This document shows positions 1-9,011 of a DNA stretch of 58,784 nucleotides, in pieces. Location of the stretch: contig JBCDBD010000022.1 of NCBI GenBank assembly GCA_039184335.1, forward strand, positions 1-58,784. Reading direction: 5' to 3'. The notes beneath the pieces are model-generated. The model had not been told where the DNA came from. It worked only from the letters and a program-made list of their open reading frames with translations, and ran no database searches. The first letter of the stretch is position 1, and each line of letters begins with the position of its first letter. Source of the stretch: JBCDBD01 sp039184335 (lineage in GTDB: Bacteria; Bacteroidota; Bacteroidia; Flavobacteriales; Flavobacteriaceae). A program made the position numbers and the translations under genes.

Positions 1-102
1 ATAGGCCACAATCTCTTTTTCTATCATATCTTTATCAAGTACAAAGTACATAAAGGGTTGTTTGGGTTTGACTTATGTTTCGCAACACAAATCTCTGCAA
101 CC

Positions 103-441
103 CTAACTTTCGATCCAAAAAAAGTTTAAATCACCTCTATTATTAAAAAGGTGTCCAACATTATGAATTGGAGAAATTTTCAACATTTTTTCGACTAATT
201 CATCCTCAATCTGATTTGCTAGCTTGCTTTCACTATCCATAGGTAGTCCATTTGGATTACAATGTTTCTTATCCAGTTCCATAGTTATTTTTAGGCTCCA
301 TGGATAGTTTGACTTTTCTTTATAGTCTTTATATCCTCTATTGAAACCTCCGATAGCGAGACTTCCGTCGGAATAAGTGGCTTTAATAACTCCTAGTTCT
401 TCTTCAGGATAGTTTATTTTAAAGTCCTCTTTGAAAGATTT
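103..441 (-). pseudogene. Remnant of a small soluble protein (DUF695-like?), start lost
   Basis: Reading the minus strand gives about 112 codons open from an upstream TGA to a TAG at 103-105. There is no initiation codon in the first 50 residues; the first in-frame ATG lies in the middle of the conserved-looking part. The peptide contains 'GLPMDSESKLANQIEDELVE' and 'HNVGHLFNNRGDLNFFW', which recalls DUF695-type proteins, but I do not claim the family firmly. The 5' end is replaced by unrelated sequence before fecI, so this is probably a gene fragment left by a rearrangement. Confidence 0.4.
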
Positions 442-549
442 TCAAGAAAACCTGGGAGTTTTTGGAAAGTTGAAACTAAGATTCAGGATTGTGTTGATCA
501 GTAATTCATTTTATTTGGATTAAGTCTAATTAAGGCTATATTTGCTGTA

Positions 550-1053
550 ATGACGGTTCGTGAGTTTGAACATATTTACAGAACACATGGAAAAAAGTTG
601 TTCCGTATCAGTTTGGTCTTTGTAAAAGACGAAAATCGAGCTGCTGAGATGGTCCAAGATATTTTCTGTTCCATTTGGGAACGTCGTCATACATTAGAGG
701 TACAAGGCAACTGGGAAAACTATCTCTATCGTGCGGCGAAGTTCAAATACTACAATTTTTATCGCGACACCATCTCTGAACAACGTTCTTTATCCACGTA
801 TGCAAATGCCCAAAAAGAGGTGGTTGACAATGTGGAGGAAACCGTACATTATAATCAGGTACTTGACCATGTAGAACAATTGGTCGAGCAATTGCCTCCT
901 AAACGAAAAGAGGTGTATAAATTAAGTCGCGAAAAGGGCCTTAGTAGTCGTGAAATTTCCCAAAAACTTCATATCTCGGAAAAAACCGTGAAGAACCAAT
1001 TGACGAAATCTTTGGCATTTTTAAAGGTCAACGTGGCACCTTACGATTGTTAG
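550..1053 (+). CDS. ECF RNA polymerase sigma factor, FecI-type (Bacteroidota expansion family)
   Basis: A 167-residue ECF sigma factor. Region 2 (about residues 8-75) carries 'AEMVQDIFCSIWERR', the core-binding and -10 recognition part. Region 4 (about 108-158) ends in the helix-turn-helix 'LSSREISQKLHISEKTVKNQ' that reads the -35 box. Length and spacing match the Bacteroidota sigma-70 family that pairs with FecR. The next gene is a FecR protein 142 bp downstream and then a TonB receptor, so it most likely directs transcription of the receptor operon when the receptor is occupied. The start ATG has no good alternative. Confidence 0.93.
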   Translation: MTVREFEHIYRTHGKKLFRISLVFVKDENRAAEMVQDIFCSIWERRHTLEVQGNWENYLYRAAKFKYYNFYRDTISEQRSLSTYANAQKEVVDNVEETVHYNQVLDHVEQLVEQLPPKRKEVYKLSREKGLSSREISQKLHISEKTVKNQLTKSLAFLKVNVAPYDC

Positions 1054-1195
1054 TGTCTACCCTAAATTTTTAACATTCTTTCTTGCCAATTTCAAAAAAA
1101 CCCGATTTTTTTGTTTTTCGAATGGGACTACTTCGCACTTCAAGGTACTTATTGAATATAGACGCCAATGGTGTCCAAAATTTGATAGGTACACT

Positions 1196-2149
1196 ATGAA
1201 GAAGATAACCCCAGAACTTCTAGAACGCTATTACAGCAATTCCTGTACGGCCGAGGAAAGAAACGAGGTCGAAACATGGTTGAACAGCCAAGACCCCCAA
1301 ACCCCTAACGAAGACCAATTGCTTTCCAAAACTTGGGAGGCCCTAAGTAGCGAAATCCCGACCACTGAAACCAAACCTTATTTTTATCGCTCCACTTTTG
1401 CGCAATTGGGAGGCATTGCTGCGGTTTTGGCACTTTTACTTTTTGGGGCTTTCTACGGGTATAGAAATTTCTATAACCCTACCATTGAAGGTTCAGCAAT
1501 GCTTTCGTCGAACCTTACCGCTATTGATGCGGAAAGGGGCGAAAAAAGAACGGTACAACTTCCTGATGGTTCAACTGTCATCATAAATGCAGAAAGTGAG
1601 CTACAAATTCCCAAGGTATTTGAGAAAGACTCCCGGGTAGTGTATTTAACTGGACATGCCCATTTTGATATTCAACGCGACGAAAACCGCCCATTTATCA
1701 TCTACACCTCAACTTCAAAGACCCAGGTGTTGGGCACCTCTTTTGATGTAGTTGCCTATAAAGACTCAAAAACTACCAAAGTTGTGGTGACCAGCGGTAA
1801 AGTGCGCTTTTCAGAGTTGGAAAATGAGGACAACAGTGTTGACCTTACGGTCGACAAGCAAGGGGTGCTATCTCCAAATACGCCCATTCAGGTGAATGAA
1901 GTGGTCGGTACGTATAGGACAGCTTGGAAAGACAATATTTTAGTCTTTGATAACCAGGCTTTTAAAGATATAGTAACGGTATTGGAGCGTTGGTATGCCA
2001 TTGACATTACGGTCAACGATAAAGAGTTGCTTGAACGCCAGTTTACCTTTACCTATGAAAACCCCTCGGTCGAAGAACTCTTTGAGCGTATGGGCTTTGT
2101 GGCGCAGTTTGAGTATGCAATTGAAGGACGAAACATTACCATTTACTAA
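1196..2149 (+). CDS. FecR-family transmembrane anti-sigma factor
   Basis: 317 residues. The cytoplasmic N-terminus (1-65) has the sigma-binding helical pattern 'LLERYYSNSCTAEERNEVETW'. One membrane helix lies at about 69-89. The periplasmic FecR domain starts near residue 107 ('ERGEKRTVQLPDGSTVIINA') and a DUF4974 domain fills about 248-316 ('VLERWYAIDITVNDKELLER'). In the FecIRA scheme it holds or activates the sigma factor at 550-1053 in response to the TonB receptor. The receptor gene begins 15 bp downstream, so the two are surely co-transcribed. Confidence 0.93.
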   Translation: MKKITPELLERYYSNSCTAEERNEVETWLNSQDPQTPNEDQLLSKTWEALSSEIPTTETKPYFYRSTFAQLGGIAAVLALLLFGAFYGYRNFYNPTIEGSAMLSSNLTAIDAERGEKRTVQLPDGSTVIINAESELQIPKVFEKDSRVVYLTGHAHFDIQRDENRPFIIYTSTSKTQVLGTSFDVVAYKDSKTTKVVVTSGKVRFSELENEDNSVDLTVDKQGVLSPNTPIQVNEVVGTYRTAWKDNILVFDNQAFKDIVTVLERWYAIDITVNDKELLERQFTFTYENPSVEELFERMGFVAQFEYAIEGRNITIY

Positions 2150-2163
2150 AGGCCAGTTTACCC

Positions 2164-4809
2164 ATGCAGTATTTGAAGACTGGCCGCTTGCGGTTACATA
2201 GTTCGTTGTTATTATTCCTAGTTCTTAATTTAAGGATAGAGGCCCAACAAAGCGTGCTGGACCAAAAGGTTTCCATTGCTTTTGAAGAGGCGTCGGTAAC
2301 CGAGGCCCTAAAGCAACTGGGGACTAAGACAGGATACTTTTTTAATTATGCCAATTCCGATGTAGATACGAATAGACGCCTTTCAAAAAGTTATCGCCGT
2401 GAACGTTTGGAAACTATTATCAAAGCGATTTGGGGCAATGGTGCTATACTACTCCAAGTATCGGGTCGTACCATCGATATTCAAAGTGCCCGTAGTACCT
2501 CTACAAAACAAAAAGGAACAATCACTGGTAGGGTTACCGACAATTTTAACAAGCCGATACCATTTGCTTCGGTCATTTTAAAGAATACGACTTATGGTAC
2601 CTCTTCTGATGAAAATGGCTTTTTCTCCTTTACTGCCCTTGCGGGAAATTATACTATCTCAACTAGAATTATGGGTTATCAAGATTCAGAAAAAGCCATA
2701 ACTATAAGACCCGATAAGAAAATATCAGTTTCGTTGATAGCTAAGGAGAAAAGCGAGCAGTTGAATGAAGTTGTTGTGCGTGGTAAATCAGAAAGCAAAA
2801 AGATAGAAGAACAACCATTGCAAATCACTTCTATTAATGTGGCTCCTCTACAGATAGAAACTGCTGATATTGTTAAAATACTTGATAGAACTACAGGGGT
2901 CAGGATACGACAGTCAGGCGGGCTGGGAAGTTTTACAACTATTCAGCTCAATGGGTTTTCAGGAAGGGCAGTAAGGGTTTACTATGATGGTATTCCAATT
3001 CAACTCTACGGGGTATCATTGCAGCTAAATAACATCCCCGCAACAAATATCGACCGCATAGATGTTTACAAAGGAGCCATGCCCATTGACGTAGGCACAG
3101 ATGCTTTGGCTGGTGGAATTAACGTGGTTAGCAAACAAATAGATAGGGACTATTTAGACGTTTCCTATCAAGCTGCCTCCTTCAATACGCATATAGGAAC
3201 ATTCAATGCTGGCAAAACCTTTGGTAGGCACTTTTTCCTTTCCCTTTCTGGGTTCTATAACTATTCTGACAATGACTACGCTACCAATGCGGTACAACGT
3301 CAACCAGATTTTACAGAGATTGACGTAAGGGTTGACCGATTTCACAGTGCACATGAGTCCTACTTGGTACAAGGCTCCCTTGGCATCAAAGAAATGACAT
3401 GGACTGACGAACTGAAGTACAGTTTTGGTGTAAATGGAAGAAATGATAAAATACAGCATGGAGTGCGTTTGCCCACAATTCCCGCTGGTGACGCAACATT
3501 AGAATCTGATAGTTGGGTGCACAGTCTTTCCTATAAAAAAAAATTCAGCCAAAGATTTTCTACCAGTTATGATGCTAGTTATCTCGTTGCTAATGAATCG
3601 GTCAATGACTCGACCTTAAACCAATATGACTGGTTTGGAAATATTGTAGCCACAAGGGTTACAGACGCTTCTGAAGTTCTAGGCCAGCCCTCGCTCAGAG
3701 AGGGAAAATCAAAGTCCCATATTCATCGATTGAATCTTGGATATGATATCACTCCGGAGCAAACCATAAAACTATCTTCCTTTTACAACAATCAAAGGAC
3801 GAGTGGTAGTGATCCGGTACAACAAGAATTGCGGGGGTTTGACCCCAATGAAATTCCATCGACCCTTAACCGTTGGGTAAGTGGTATTTCGCACGAGGGA
3901 AAATGGTTTAACTCAAAGTTTGAGAGCATTCTTTTTGGGAAGCACTACTATTATGATCAGAACATAGCCGATTTTCGATTGTCAGAAAACACCCTCGTCC
4001 GCCAGTTCGAACAACAAGACGATGCTTATGGTTATGGTTTGGGCATCAAGTATTCGTTTAAAGATAATTTCTATTTAAAATCAAGTTTTGAAAGAGCATT
4101 GCGTTTACCTGATGCAAATGAAGTATTCGGTGATTTCATTACCATTGAGCCGAATTTCATACTCAGGCCTGAGCGGAGCAATAACCTTAACCTTGGCGGT
4201 TTCTACCAGTATGATATGGACGATGGGCGTTATGCATCCCTTGATTTCAATATATTCTTGAGGCAGCAAACAGATCTGATACGCCTACAGCCTGGGAGAT
4301 CTTTTAATGATCCAGCTCAGTTTATCAATGAAGACGAAGTGGACGGATATGGTTTAGAAGTATCACTTCGCTTTTCACCCCTAAGGAACTTTGAGTTCAG
4401 TTCTAATATCACGCTGCAACGACTTGAAAAGGCAGGAGAGAAAAATGTAGGTAACACAAATGGTGTGGGCTTTGCCATACCAAATATTCCTGAGCGATTT
4501 TTCAATCTGGAGGGGCGGTATCAATTTAATGGTACTTGGCTTAAGGAAAACGAATTAACCATCTTCAGCTACTTCAATTTTGTCGATGAATTTGATTTGA
4601 TTTTTCAACCTGAAAGAAATGAAGATAATATTATCCCCACGCAACGTCAACTTGATTTTGGGATTAACTACGAGTTAAAAAAAGCAAAGGTTTCCTTTTC
4701 ATTCCAAGTGAACAATCTACTTGATCAAGAGTTGTTTGACAACTTTCGTGTGCCCAAACCAGGGAGGAATTTTGCCTTTAAAATTCGCTATAACAGTCAA
4801 AAATTATAA
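2164..4809 (+). CDS. TonB-dependent outer-membrane receptor with STN signalling domain (XusA-like)
   Basis: 881 residues. A signal peptide (about 1-27) is followed by an STN domain (about 30-108, 'SVTEALKQLGTKTGYFFNY') that signals to FecR, a carboxypeptidase-regulatory-like domain (about 118-195, 'GTITGRVTDNFNKPIPFASV'), a plug domain from about 215 ('GVRIRQSGGLGSFTTIQLNG') and a 22-strand barrel ending in 'PGRNFAFKIRY'. The STN domain plus the adjacent fecI/fecR points to a siderophore transducer-receptor. The following lipoprotein and PepSY genes suggest a ferric-siderophore substrate as in Bacteroides XusA; the ligand itself cannot be read from sequence. Confidence 0.93.
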   Translation: MQYLKTGRLRLHSSLLLFLVLNLRIEAQQSVLDQKVSIAFEEASVTEALKQLGTKTGYFFNYANSDVDTNRRLSKSYRRERLETIIKAIWGNGAILLQVSGRTIDIQSARSTSTKQKGTITGRVTDNFNKPIPFASVILKNTTYGTSSDENGFFSFTALAGNYTISTRIMGYQDSEKAITIRPDKKISVSLIAKEKSEQLNEVVVRGKSESKKIEEQPLQITSINVAPLQIETADIVKILDRTTGVRIRQSGGLGSFTTIQLNGFSGRAVRVYYDGIPIQLYGVSLQLNNIPATNIDRIDVYKGAMPIDVGTDALAGGINVVSKQIDRDYLDVSYQAASFNTHIGTFNAGKTFGRHFFLSLSGFYNYSDNDYATNAVQRQPDFTEIDVRVDRFHSAHESYLVQGSLGIKEMTWTDELKYSFGVNGRNDKIQHGVRLPTIPAGDATLESDSWVHSLSYKKKFSQRFSTSYDASYLVANESVNDSTLNQYDWFGNIVATRVTDASEVLGQPSLREGKSKSHIHRLNLGYDITPEQTIKLSSFYNNQRTSGSDPVQQELRGFDPNEIPSTLNRWVSGISHEGKWFNSKFESILFGKHYYYDQNIADFRLSENTLVRQFEQQDDAYGYGLGIKYSFKDNFYLKSSFERALRLPDANEVFGDFITIEPNFILRPERSNNLNLGGFYQYDMDDGRYASLDFNIFLRQQTDLIRLQPGRSFNDPAQFINEDEVDGYGLEVSLRFSPLRNFEFSSNITLQRLEKAGEKNVGNTNGVGFAIPNIPERFFNLEGRYQFNGTWLKENELTIFSYFNFVDEFDLIFQPERNEDNIIPTQRQLDFGINYELKKAKVSFSFQVNNLLDQELFDNFRVPKPGRNFAFKIRYNSQKL

Positions 4810-4835
4810 AGAAAATTAATTTAAATAAATCCAAT

Positions 4836-6140
4836 ATGAGAATTAAAATTATGAAACCTGTCTTTCTAAAAATTATCGTCCTGTCCCTTTTATTGATAGG
4901 CTGTAATAACGATGATAATGCAAGTCCGACCGATGATGAAGTAGGTATGGATGATGATACAATTGAACCTATGGAACCCGTTACTTTAAAGGAAGGTTTT
5001 GTGGTTATCGGAGTTGCCGATGGAGGTTCTTTTTTCGCTCAATATTTTGAAGAGTTGCCGTCAGGCACAGTTGATATTACTCAAGGAACTGCATTTCAGT
5101 CTTTCGGTCCTTCAGCCGTAAGGGATGGAGCCATGTTCATGTCAAGAACTGACGGTGAACCCGGTTTTGTAAAAATAGTCGTCAATGAAGATGGTGCCTT
5201 TGAAGAGGCTGGTATAATTTCCACGGCAAGTGCTGATGGAGGGCAAATTGGTGTAAGGGATTCCAATTTTGGAGTTTTCCATGATTTGGCAAATTCCAAC
5301 GTTGTCAACATATTCAATCCTACGACTATGGAAGTCTTGCCTACAACTTTGGATATGTCGAACGCAAATGCTATCACTGATGAAGACGTTCGCTATCAAG
5401 ATTTTGCCTTCCGTGGAGACACGGAAATCCTTACCTTCATGAGGACCTTAACACAAGGAACCTTACCCAAAGTCCCTTTTGCGGTGATTGATATCAATGC
5501 ACAAGAAGTTACTGCCATTATTGAAACGGAGGAAGACAATACGTTCAGCCAGTTCGTCAGTACAACAAGATATTTTGATGAAAACGGGGACATGTATTCA
5601 TTTCATGGTGGTGGTGGCCTTACCGATTCAGCAGCCATTTTAAGAATACCTGCAGGAACAAATACCTATGATCCAGACTATAACTTCCAAGTTCCGCTTG
5701 TCGTTAATCCAACATTGGCGTTTACTGGAGGGGCATTTATGACGGGGTATGATTATTTTGAAAACGGAATTGGCTTTGCATTAGTTAATGAATCTATAGA
5801 TCCAGAAATTCTTCAAATTCTAGAAGAGTCGGGTGGTGACTTGACTCCTGAGGACCTTGCCCGAATTCAGGAATTATTATTTATCTCTCCAACTGGTGCT
5901 TATGTAGCAGTAAATCTTGAGGCTCAGACAACAACCAGGATTGATGGTCTTCCCGCTTTATCCGTATTTGATAATGGCGGTTTGAATTTTTCAGGTAATA
6001 ATGTATTAATATCAATTGCAAACGCATCAGAAAATGCATTGTTCGTGCACAATCCAACCTCAGGGACGACATCAAAGGCATTTGATATGACCGGAGCAAC
6101 CATTTTTACTGTTATTGATCTTTCAGAAAACGTTCAATAA
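4836..6140 (+). CDS. Surface lipoprotein, DUF4374-like beta-propeller (XusB-like siderophore binder)
   Basis: 434 residues. A lipobox 'LLLIGC' puts the lipidated residue at Cys23, followed by Asn/Asp-rich sequence typical of surface-exported Bacteroidota lipoproteins. The body is repetitive beta-rich sequence with 'GGGLTDSAAILRIPAGT' and 'GNNVLISIANASENALFV', compatible with a propeller of the DUF4374 type, the family of the Bacteroides xenosiderophore-binding protein XusB. It starts 26 bp after the receptor and precedes the PepSY membrane gene, the same order as xusABC. Fold and ligand are inferred; the position and the lipoprotein nature are seen. Confidence 0.7.
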   Translation: MRIKIMKPVFLKIIVLSLLLIGCNNDDNASPTDDEVGMDDDTIEPMEPVTLKEGFVVIGVADGGSFFAQYFEELPSGTVDITQGTAFQSFGPSAVRDGAMFMSRTDGEPGFVKIVVNEDGAFEEAGIISTASADGGQIGVRDSNFGVFHDLANSNVVNIFNPTTMEVLPTTLDMSNANAITDEDVRYQDFAFRGDTEILTFMRTLTQGTLPKVPFAVIDINAQEVTAIIETEEDNTFSQFVSTTRYFDENGDMYSFHGGGGLTDSAAILRIPAGTNTYDPDYNFQVPLVVNPTLAFTGGAFMTGYDYFENGIGFALVNESIDPEILQILEESGGDLTPEDLARIQELLFISPTGAYVAVNLEAQTTTRIDGLPALSVFDNGGLNFSGNNVLISIANASENALFVHNPTSGTTSKAFDMTGATIFTVIDLSENVQ

Positions 6141-6152
6141 TAGATAACGTCA

Positions 6153-6455
6153 ATGGCACTTTCGATTTTAACTATAGCATGTCTATTGCTCTATATGACA
6201 TCGAAATACTCCCCCTTGGAAATAAAAGTTATTAAAGAGCATAAACTAAAAATAGTGGGGCTGTCTAGTTTACTATTGCTCATCTCAGGATACCTATTCA
6301 CATTTTGGTATGACAGCATCAGTTCATGGACTATATGGTCTGTTGCCGTAATGACGATATTGTCCTGCATCGTCCTCTCCATTAAGATGAATATAAAATG
6401 GTTATGGGTGTGGTGTTTGGCCCCCATTATTTTCATAATAATAGAATTACACTAA
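6153..6455 (+). CDS. Small inner-membrane protein, DUF3325-like
   Basis: 100 residues with three or four hydrophobic helices (about 3-18, 32-52, 60-78 and 82-98) joined by a basic stretch 'KVIKEHKLK'. Size, topology and position next to a DUF3649-like gene and a PepSY gene match the DUF3325 proteins that accompany siderophore-uptake operons in many Gram-negative bacteria. No catalytic residue is evident; a role in periplasmic iron release or as a PepSY partner is inferred. Its TAA overlaps the next ATG (TAATG), indicating translational coupling. Confidence 0.6.
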   Translation: MALSILTIACLLLYMTSKYSPLEIKVIKEHKLKIVGLSSLLLLISGYLFTFWYDSISSWTIWSVAVMTILSCIVLSIKMNIKWLWVWCLAPIIFIIIELH

Positions 6456-6730
6456 TGCCAGCAAATTCTAAATATCTTTCTTCGGGTTGGAAACGTTTTA
6501 ACAGGTTGATGGCTGCCATTTTTGGTGGTTATTGCGCGTCTACCACAATATTTGTGGCAGCTGCAGTATTATCCTCAACTCCAGAAAATGCTCTTTTCTC
6601 AGGGATTTATGGTTCCTTCATTTTATGGGGAGTGTTCATGGTGATGGTGTATTGGATAAAGAAGGTTTGGGTTTCGTGGTCAATTCTTTTGCTAATAACG
6701 ATACCGTGTGTTTTAATCATTTTTTTATAA
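6455..6730 (+). CDS. Small inner-membrane protein, DUF3649-like
   Basis: 91 residues from the ATG at 6455, chosen because it overlaps the stop of the preceding gene as TAATG; a start 57 bp further upstream would sit deep in that gene. The sequence 'WKRFNRLMAAIFGGYCAS' followed by three membrane helices is the DUF3649 pattern, a family found beside PepSY iron-uptake membrane proteins. The PepSY gene begins 7 bp downstream. The function is unknown; context makes a PepSY-associated subunit likely. Confidence 0.6.
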   Translation: MPANSKYLSSGWKRFNRLMAAIFGGYCASTTIFVAAAVLSSTPENALFSGIYGSFILWGVFMVMVYWIKKVWVSWSILLLITIPCVLIIFL

Positions 6731-6737
6731 TCTGCAT

Positions 6738-8369
6738 ATGAAAAAGTTAAAAGGACTTGGGAATAGAACCTATAATGTCATGTTTCATGTGCATACTGTT
6801 ACGGGAATTGTTCTCAGCTTTGCGCTATTTGTCGTGTTTTACGCTGGCGCATTTGCACTTTTTTACCATGAAACAAGGCAATGGGAAGATCCAGATTTAA
6901 GAGTGTCTTACATTGAAAATTTTGATTTGGACGTTGCAGTGGCAAAAGTAGATAGTCTACATAGCATTGATTTCGCGGAAGAAGTCGTGCTTACGTTGCC
7001 GAAAGCGCACAATCCGGTTTTACGAATACGTGCGAAAGCAAAGTCAACGAACGATTCCATTGAAGGGCAAACGGTAAAGGTGGCCATGGCCCCCTCGACT
7101 TTAAGGGTCTTGGAAGCAAAGGAAAATAATGTGACCGTTGCAAGAACGATGTACGACCTTCATTTCTTTAATCAAATTCCATTTGCAGGATCGGTTATAG
7201 CAGGATTTGTCTCTTTGTTTTTCTTTTTAGCCATCATTAGTGGTACCCTAATTCATTGGCGAAATCTACTTACCAAGTTCTACGCTTTTGTAAGACAAGG
7301 AAAATGGAAGGTAATCTGGACAAACATCCATACGGTATTCGGTATCATTGGTCTCCCATTCCAAATTATGTATGCCATTACAGGAGCAATATTAGGTTTA
7401 TTAGGCCTTTTCGCTCTACCTATTTTCTTTTCAGGGAAATTCAACCCAGAAAATCTGTTGGCCAAACTAGAACCCTCAACGGTAATTGAGTTGAGTGAAA
7501 ACCCGAGAAACGGAAATCATCTATCCATTAATCAACTGCTCCAAAAGGTAGCCTCTGATTTTCCCAATACTAAAGTAGAGTCTGCTAGAATATTGCATTA
7601 CGGCAAGGAAGATGCAATGGCCATTTGGTATACAAAAGATTATAAAGGCTTATCTGGGAGAGGAGAAATTGTCATGGGTATGAAAAATGGAAATATTGTA
7701 AATGAATTTAGCGTAATACCCTACAATAAGTCTTATGTTCAAGATGTGTGGAATTATTTTCATGCCCTTCACTATGGTAATTTTGGAGGGTATTTGATAA
7801 AGGTATTGTTCTTTGTCTTATCGATGATTACTTGCTTTATGTTAATTAGTGGTATCTTAATTTGGAGAACGGCAAGAAACAATAAAAAATACAACTTTAA
7901 ACAACGGCTATTTCATCACAGGGTGACCAAGTGCTATTTGGCTATCTGTCTAAGCATGTTCCCGGCGTTTGCGTTGCTTTTCATTGCCAATAAGTTGGTG
8001 CCTATGGATATGCCCAATCGAACTGGCGCAGTAAATACAATATTTTTTGTTAGCTGGCTTTTGCTTACCATTTACGGTCTTTTCATAAACAACTACTCGA
8101 AACAAAACAGGAATTATCTGGTTCTTGGCTCTATACTTTCGCTTTTAGTCCCTGTGATAAACGGTGTAGTAACTGAAGATTGGTTTTGGAAAACTGCGAA
8201 TAACCTCCCTTGGGTTTTTTATGTAGACGTTTTTTGGCTATGTACTGGGATTATAGGCCTCTATGCTAGTATGAAAGTAAAGGTTGCCCAAGAGTCTGAT
8301 AGACCTACTGATAGCTATAGCAATCAAAAGAAGGCTGTTGCACAAAGTATATCGACATCAACCTCATAA
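6738..8369 (+). CDS. PepSY-associated transmembrane protein (XusC/PiuB-like)
   Basis: 543 residues. Membrane helices are visible at about 18-42, 150-175, 200-235, 350-375, 395-420, 430-450, 460-475 and 490-505, with two extracytoplasmic PepSY-like segments between helix 1 and 2 and around 250-340. Conserved histidines sit in 'MFHVHTVTGIVLS', 'NIHTVFGIIG' and 'HRVTKCYLAI'. This family (PF03929) includes proteins proposed to reduce or release iron from imported siderophores in the periplasm, and XusC of Bacteroides. Last gene of the fecI-to-PepSY operon. Confidence 0.85.
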   Translation: MKKLKGLGNRTYNVMFHVHTVTGIVLSFALFVVFYAGAFALFYHETRQWEDPDLRVSYIENFDLDVAVAKVDSLHSIDFAEEVVLTLPKAHNPVLRIRAKAKSTNDSIEGQTVKVAMAPSTLRVLEAKENNVTVARTMYDLHFFNQIPFAGSVIAGFVSLFFFLAIISGTLIHWRNLLTKFYAFVRQGKWKVIWTNIHTVFGIIGLPFQIMYAITGAILGLLGLFALPIFFSGKFNPENLLAKLEPSTVIELSENPRNGNHLSINQLLQKVASDFPNTKVESARILHYGKEDAMAIWYTKDYKGLSGRGEIVMGMKNGNIVNEFSVIPYNKSYVQDVWNYFHALHYGNFGGYLIKVLFFVLSMITCFMLISGILIWRTARNNKKYNFKQRLFHHRVTKCYLAICLSMFPAFALLFIANKLVPMDMPNRTGAVNTIFFVSWLLLTIYGLFINNYSKQNRNYLVLGSILSLLVPVINGVVTEDWFWKTANNLPWVFYVDVFWLCTGIIGLYASMKVKVAQESDRPTDSYSNQKKAVAQSISTSTS

Positions 8370-8455
8370 ATAATAATCGGTTGCAATTGAATCAAATTCT
8401 TTATGTTCATTGTTTAAAACAATTATAATAATTAATTGATATTCAATTACTTGTA

Positions 8456-8842
8456 TCACCTATTTCTTTGCATGATTTTAAAAAAAAATTGAATAGCTCC
8501 TTGACCTATGGCGGGAATATTTGCAAAAACCATTGGCCTTTCAGAATCGTCGCCTAAAAAATTCCAAAAACTTATTTTGTGAGACTTCAAAAAGTCAATG
8601 GACTCATTTAAGATCCATTCCCAGTCACATTCGAAAGCAAAGTGTCTTAGGTCAATTTCATCCTTTGGTTTTTCCCAAAGACCTAGAAAAGATTGTCTTG
8701 GTTTATCGCCTATCCAAAACAGAGAAGCTCTTCTTTCTTCTTCATAAAGGAATTGTTCGAGTCCCAAAACACTTGAGTAGAATTCTATAGAACGTTCAAG
8801 ATTTTCAACAAATAAATGAGTTTCAAAAAGCCCCTTTATCAT
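8456..8842 (-). CDS. VOC-family (glyoxalase/bleomycin-resistance fold) protein
   Basis: 128 residues forming one vicinal-oxygen-chelate module: 'ETHLFVENLERSIEFYSSVLG' is the classic first beta-alpha unit, followed by 'RRASLFWIG' and a second half ending 'ANIPAIGQGAIQFFF'. The expected metal-binding His in strand 1 is present (His9). The substrate cannot be told; members include glyoxalases and drug-binding resistance proteins. It is the outermost cargo gene of the cassette array, on the same strand as the others. The TGA at 8456-8458 overlaps a weak unit-end motif (TTGTATCAC). Confidence 0.75.
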   Translation of the reverse strand: MIKGLFETHLFVENLERSIEFYSSVLGLEQFLYEEERRASLFWIGDKPRQSFLGLWEKPKDEIDLRHFAFECDWEWILNESIDFLKSHKISFWNFLGDDSERPMVFANIPAIGQGAIQFFFKIMQRNR

Positions 8843-8865
8843 GCTTCGATTTTATTTTTCCTAAT

Positions 8866-9004
8866 GCCATACAACGGCTTTGTGTATGTTTCAGTTGCGT
8901 GGTTTATACATTAAATTTAGCAAATAATTACTGAATGGAAAATCCGCGAGGATTTTCCCAAGTAGGCTAGAAGCTAGCAATTGAACATACAGGTTGTTGT
9001 AAAA
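8866..9004. repeat. Cassette-array spacer B (attC-like hairpin element)
   Basis: Begins GCCATACAACGG and ends GTTGTTGTAAAA. The arms pair: TGTATGTTtCAgTTGC at about 8881-8898 against GCAATTGAACATACA at 8978-8992. An inner perfect 9-bp hairpin GGAAAATCC-GCGA-GGATTTTCC lies near 8937-8958. The right end GTTGTAAAA (8996-9004) is repeated inverted as TTTTACAAC at 10167-10175, bounding the Fic unit. No coding capacity. Confidence 0.7.
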
Positions 9005-9011
9005 TGCGGTG

